A model generated the notes under the pieces. The model was not told the origin of the DNA. It saw nothing but the letters and a program-made list of their open reading frames with translations, and did no database searches. The position numbers and the translations under genes are program-made. Below are positions 5,582 to 5,927 of a stretch of DNA of 5,927 nt, piece after piece; position 1 is the first letter of the stretch, and every line of letters starts with the position of its first letter. Source of the stretch: Chloroflexota bacterium (GTDB taxonomy: Bacteria; Chloroflexota; Anaerolineae; Promineifilales; Promineifilaceae); contig QQUD01000677.1 in NCBI GenBank assembly GCA_008501785.1, positions 1-5,927 on the forward strand, written 5' to 3'.

Positions 5582-5927
5582 GTGATATGCTTGCGCACGG
5601 TTTTATATTTTAGTTGGATAGGGGTTTTGCTGGTGGCTTGTGGTGAAGTCGGTGGTGGGGTAACGGCCGTTTCAACAATCAACAGTCAACAGTCAACGGA
5701 AAACGAAAAACAGGAAGCTGTCAGCGTTCAGCCGTCAGCTGTCAGTGTTCAGCCATCAGCCACAGCACTTTTAGTTACGCCTACCCTCACTCCTCAACCC
5801 ACAGTCCTCAGCCCTACAGCTACGGCAACAGCAACACCGAATCCCTATGCAGCGTTTACGATTGATGCGTTGGCTTCGCGTGAATATGGGGGTGGGGTGT
5901 TGGAAATTGTGGAGATGTTGGAAGAGA
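5582..5927 (+). CDS. N-terminal part of a lipoprotein, possibly an alpha/beta hydrolase (3' end outside window)
   Basis: An open frame with no ATG runs from GTG 5582 off the window edge (115 codons visible). The start of the protein reads M-ICLRTVLYFSWIGVLLVAC-GEVGGG: a basic residue, a hydrophobic core and a perfect lipobox LVAC, with the lipidated Cys encoded at 5639-5641. TTG 5591 is an equally possible start; neither has a clear ribosome site. After the Cys comes a low-complexity linker with Q/S-rich repeats (5672-5758), then Thr-Pro sequence (5777-5845), then YAAFTIDALASREYGGGVLE. I associate this last segment with the N-terminus of Chloroflexota alpha/beta hydrolase or S9-peptidase-like lipoproteins, but too little is present to be sure. 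It is likely anchored on the outer face of the membrane. Confidence 0.65.
   Translation, partial: MICLRTVLYFSWIGVLLVACGEVGGGVTAVSTINSQQSTENEKQEAVSVQPSAVSVQPSATALLVTPTLTPQPTVLSPTATATATPNPYAAFTIDALASREYGGGVLEIVEMLEE
5674..5697 (+). repeat. Heptamer tandem repeat (AACAGTC)
   Basis: AACAATC, AACAGTC, AACAGTC and a partial AAC follow each other at 5674-5697. Heptameric tandem repeats of this wording resemble the short tandemly repeated repeats of cyanobacteria. Here the repeat lies inside the lipoprotein linker and is translated as Q/S/T-rich sequence. Confidence 0.7.
5717..5758 (+). repeat. 21-bp tandem repeat encoding A-VSVQPS twice
   Basis: Bases 5717-5737 and 5738-5758 match at 19 of 21 positions and are adjacent. 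Both differences are synonymous, so the peptide AVSVQPS is duplicated exactly. Confidence 0.8.

Larger units (their letters stand above)
599..5670. repeat. Iterated palindrome ACGGCCGT, eight copies across the window
   Basis: Exact copies start at 599, 1225, 2517, 2799, 4287, 4821, 4861 and 5663. Seven of eight extend to ACGGCCGTT. Six are in coding sequence: four are read as Thr-Ala-Val and two as Arg-Pro in a shifted frame. Two lie between genes. About 0.1 copies of a given octamer would be expected in this length under equal base use. Confidence 0.9.

Overview
The window looks like chromosomal DNA from a member of the Chloroflexota (Anaerolineae/Caldilineae-like), probably an environmental genome. 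The evidence is indirect. Both edge genes encode exported proteins with Thr-Pro linkers typical of that phylum, base composition is moderate, and Shine-Dalgarno sites are of ordinary bacterial type. The 8-bp palindrome ACGGCCGT occurs eight times in 5.9 kb, far above chance, which suggests a genome-wide iterated palindrome. All convincing genes are on the + strand.

Layout. Positions 1-441 hold the 3' end of a gene for an exported protein with a Thr-Pro tail, followed by a hairpin. At 581-1303 is a complete HAD-family phosphatase. Positions 1304-1805 carry no intact long ORF but hold a good promoter with a dyad over its -10 and a decayed small membrane protein gene (DUF4870-like), broken by an in-frame TGA and a G-run frameshift. 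At 1806-2822 is a free-standing GyrA C-terminal-type six-bladed propeller protein with no gyrase catalytic region. A 61-bp hairpin built of octamer repeats separates it from a Qnr/MfpA-like pentapeptide-repeat protein (2899-3498). At 3595-4776 is an M20D-type amidohydrolase. A stem-loop built on two copies of the palindrome follows.

Next is a HigB-HigA type II toxin-antitoxin operon (4936-5538). Its promoter is near consensus, with a perfect 19-bp dyad inside it, and the geometry predicts a leaderless toxin message. The window ends inside a lipoprotein gene (from about 5582) that has a LVAC lipobox, a low-complexity linker made from short tandem repeats, and the first residues of what may be an alpha/beta hydrolase.

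How the genes relate. Apart from higBA, spacing and intervening hairpins argue against one long operon. The most suggestive pairing is the GyrA-CTD-like DNA-wrapping protein next to a pentapeptide DNA-mimic protein. Both families act on or resemble parts of type IIA topoisomerases, so they could form a gyrase-modulating module. This is inference from adjacency and family. The HAD phosphatase, amidohydrolase and exported proteins look like ordinary housekeeping or accessory genes.
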